From assembly GCA_964475835.1 (NCBI GenBank), contig CAYYYL010000005.1:1-64000 (forward strand): DNA of 64,000 bases, given 5' to 3'. This DNA is from JABDCI01 sp964475835 (GTDB lineage: Bacteria; Verrucomicrobiota; Verrucomicrobiia; JABWAM01). A program made the translations under genes and the position numbers. Shown in pieces: positions 63,617-64,000 of the stretch. The notes under the pieces were generated by a model. It saw only the letters and a list, made by a program, of their open reading frames with translations, did not search any database and was not told the origin of the DNA. Every line of letters begins with the position of its first letter. Within the stretch, counting starts at the first letter, position 1.

Positions 63617-64000
63617 TTATTTTTTCCTTCGGGTGGCCGACTCCCGCGAAAGGACGGAGAAGGTGATGTTGTCGACCTGCCCGGCGGCGCATGCGAGCAT
63701 GACCTGCTGGACGAAGGAATAGGGGACATTCTCATCGGCGCGGACCACGGCCCGAAAATAGGGTTGATTGCTTTTTCTCTGGAGGATGATCTGGGTGATT
63801 TCAGCGGGATCGTGGATGGTCCTTTCCTCGAATTCGATGACGCCCTGTTGCCGGGATCCGATCCAACTGATATTGAGCAGGACTTCGGACATGGAAAGCT
63901 CCTTGGCCTTGCTGGCTGTCGCGACCGGCAGGTGAATGGGGAGGGTGGTTTTTGTTTTCAGAACTTCGGTGGAGGTGATGCTCATGAAAAACGTCATCAG
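63617..64000 (-). CDS. ExbD/TolR-family protein (N-terminus cut by window edge)
   Basis: A second ExbD-like gene, at least 126 residues. Only the end of the transmembrane helix is in the window (LMTFFMSIT...), so the true start lies beyond base 64000. The periplasmic part has GVIEFEERTIHDPAEITQII, and AVVRADENVPYSFVQQVMLACAAG is typical of ExbD. An ExbB-type partner gene would be expected just upstream, outside the window. It is the first gene visible in the ExbD-ExbD-DUF4159-FG-GAP cluster. Confidence 0.9.
   Translation of the reverse strand: MMTFFMSITSTEVLKTKTTLPIHLPVATASKAKELSMSEVLLNISWIGSRQQGVIEFEERTIHDPAEITQIILQRKSNQPYFRAVVRADENVPYSFVQQVMLACAAGQVDNITFSVLSRESATRRKK

Overview
The window carries about 46 protein genes, two tRNA genes, one riboswitch and a 10-base assembly gap (61631-61640), so it is part of a draft assembly. 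There is no rRNA, CRISPR array, insertion sequence or prophage. The content points to a Verrucomicrobiota bacterium or a close relative in the PVC group. The clues are a T5SS/PEP-CTERM repeat protein with a PEP-CTERM tail, three GYF_2-domain membrane proteins, an ExbD-ExbD-DUF4159 cluster, a signal peptidase I with a long N-terminal extension, a Gram-negative RND tripartite pump and a giant SpvB/RHS protein. This placement is inferred from gene content, not from a phylogenetic marker.

Layout. 1-7653: an unidentified gene tail, a Sel1-like protein, a DEAD-box RNA helicase, an RluA-type pseudouridine synthase, a GYF_2 membrane protein, and a coupled pair made of a TPR/O-GlcNAc-transferase-like protein and an unusual SDR protein. 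7688-13352: a translationally coupled RND efflux operon (outer membrane lipoprotein, adaptor, permease). 13485-15263: SRPBCC proteins, an ArsR-type repressor with an operator across its own start codon, and an SRPBCC-VOC fusion. 15362-16057: a lipoprotein and tRNA-Glu. 16721-20038: a response regulator and a hybrid kinase. 20527-27264: a ~2,250-residue RHS protein ending in a probable metallopeptidase domain. 27413-31168: a LolA-like protein, Lon and Hsp20. 31263-33571: LepB, Nudix and NlpC/P60. 33773-40863: a second phosphorelay cluster (two hybrid kinases, two response regulators) and a thioredoxin-like protein. 41055-45511: a double-GYF_2 protein, tRNA-Arg, the PEP-CTERM protein and a small orphan. 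45781-48947: shikimate kinase, a tandem pair of thymidylate-kinase-like proteins with a small helical protein, and ThiG. 50258-55838 (minus strand): a sulfur operon. 55928-64000: an EamA-like protein, XseA, HflX, a BamE-like protein, an FG-GAP protein, a DUF4159 protein and two ExbD proteins.

The most interesting unit is the sulfur operon. A well-conserved SAM-I riboswitch (55722-55838) precedes a threonine-synthase-like PLP enzyme, a MoaD/ThiS-type sulfur carrier ending in Gly-Gly, a NIL-domain protein, a Cys-rich APS/PAPS reductase, CysD and a fused CysN-CysC. A SAM sensor in front of a threonine synthase makes little sense unless the enzyme works in methionine synthesis. I therefore propose, as inference, a sulfur-carrier-dependent homocysteine synthase acting on O-phosphohomoserine. 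An intrinsic-terminator-like hairpin between cysH and cysD may lower expression of the sulfate-activation genes relative to the carrier and reductase.

Other points worth following are the HExxH tip and inserted transmembrane pair of the RHS protein, the SDR protein that carries a four-cysteine knuckle and lacks the catalytic tyrosine, the tandem thymidylate-kinase-like genes with altered active-site motifs, and the DUF4159/FG-GAP/ExbD cluster interrupted by the assembly gap.
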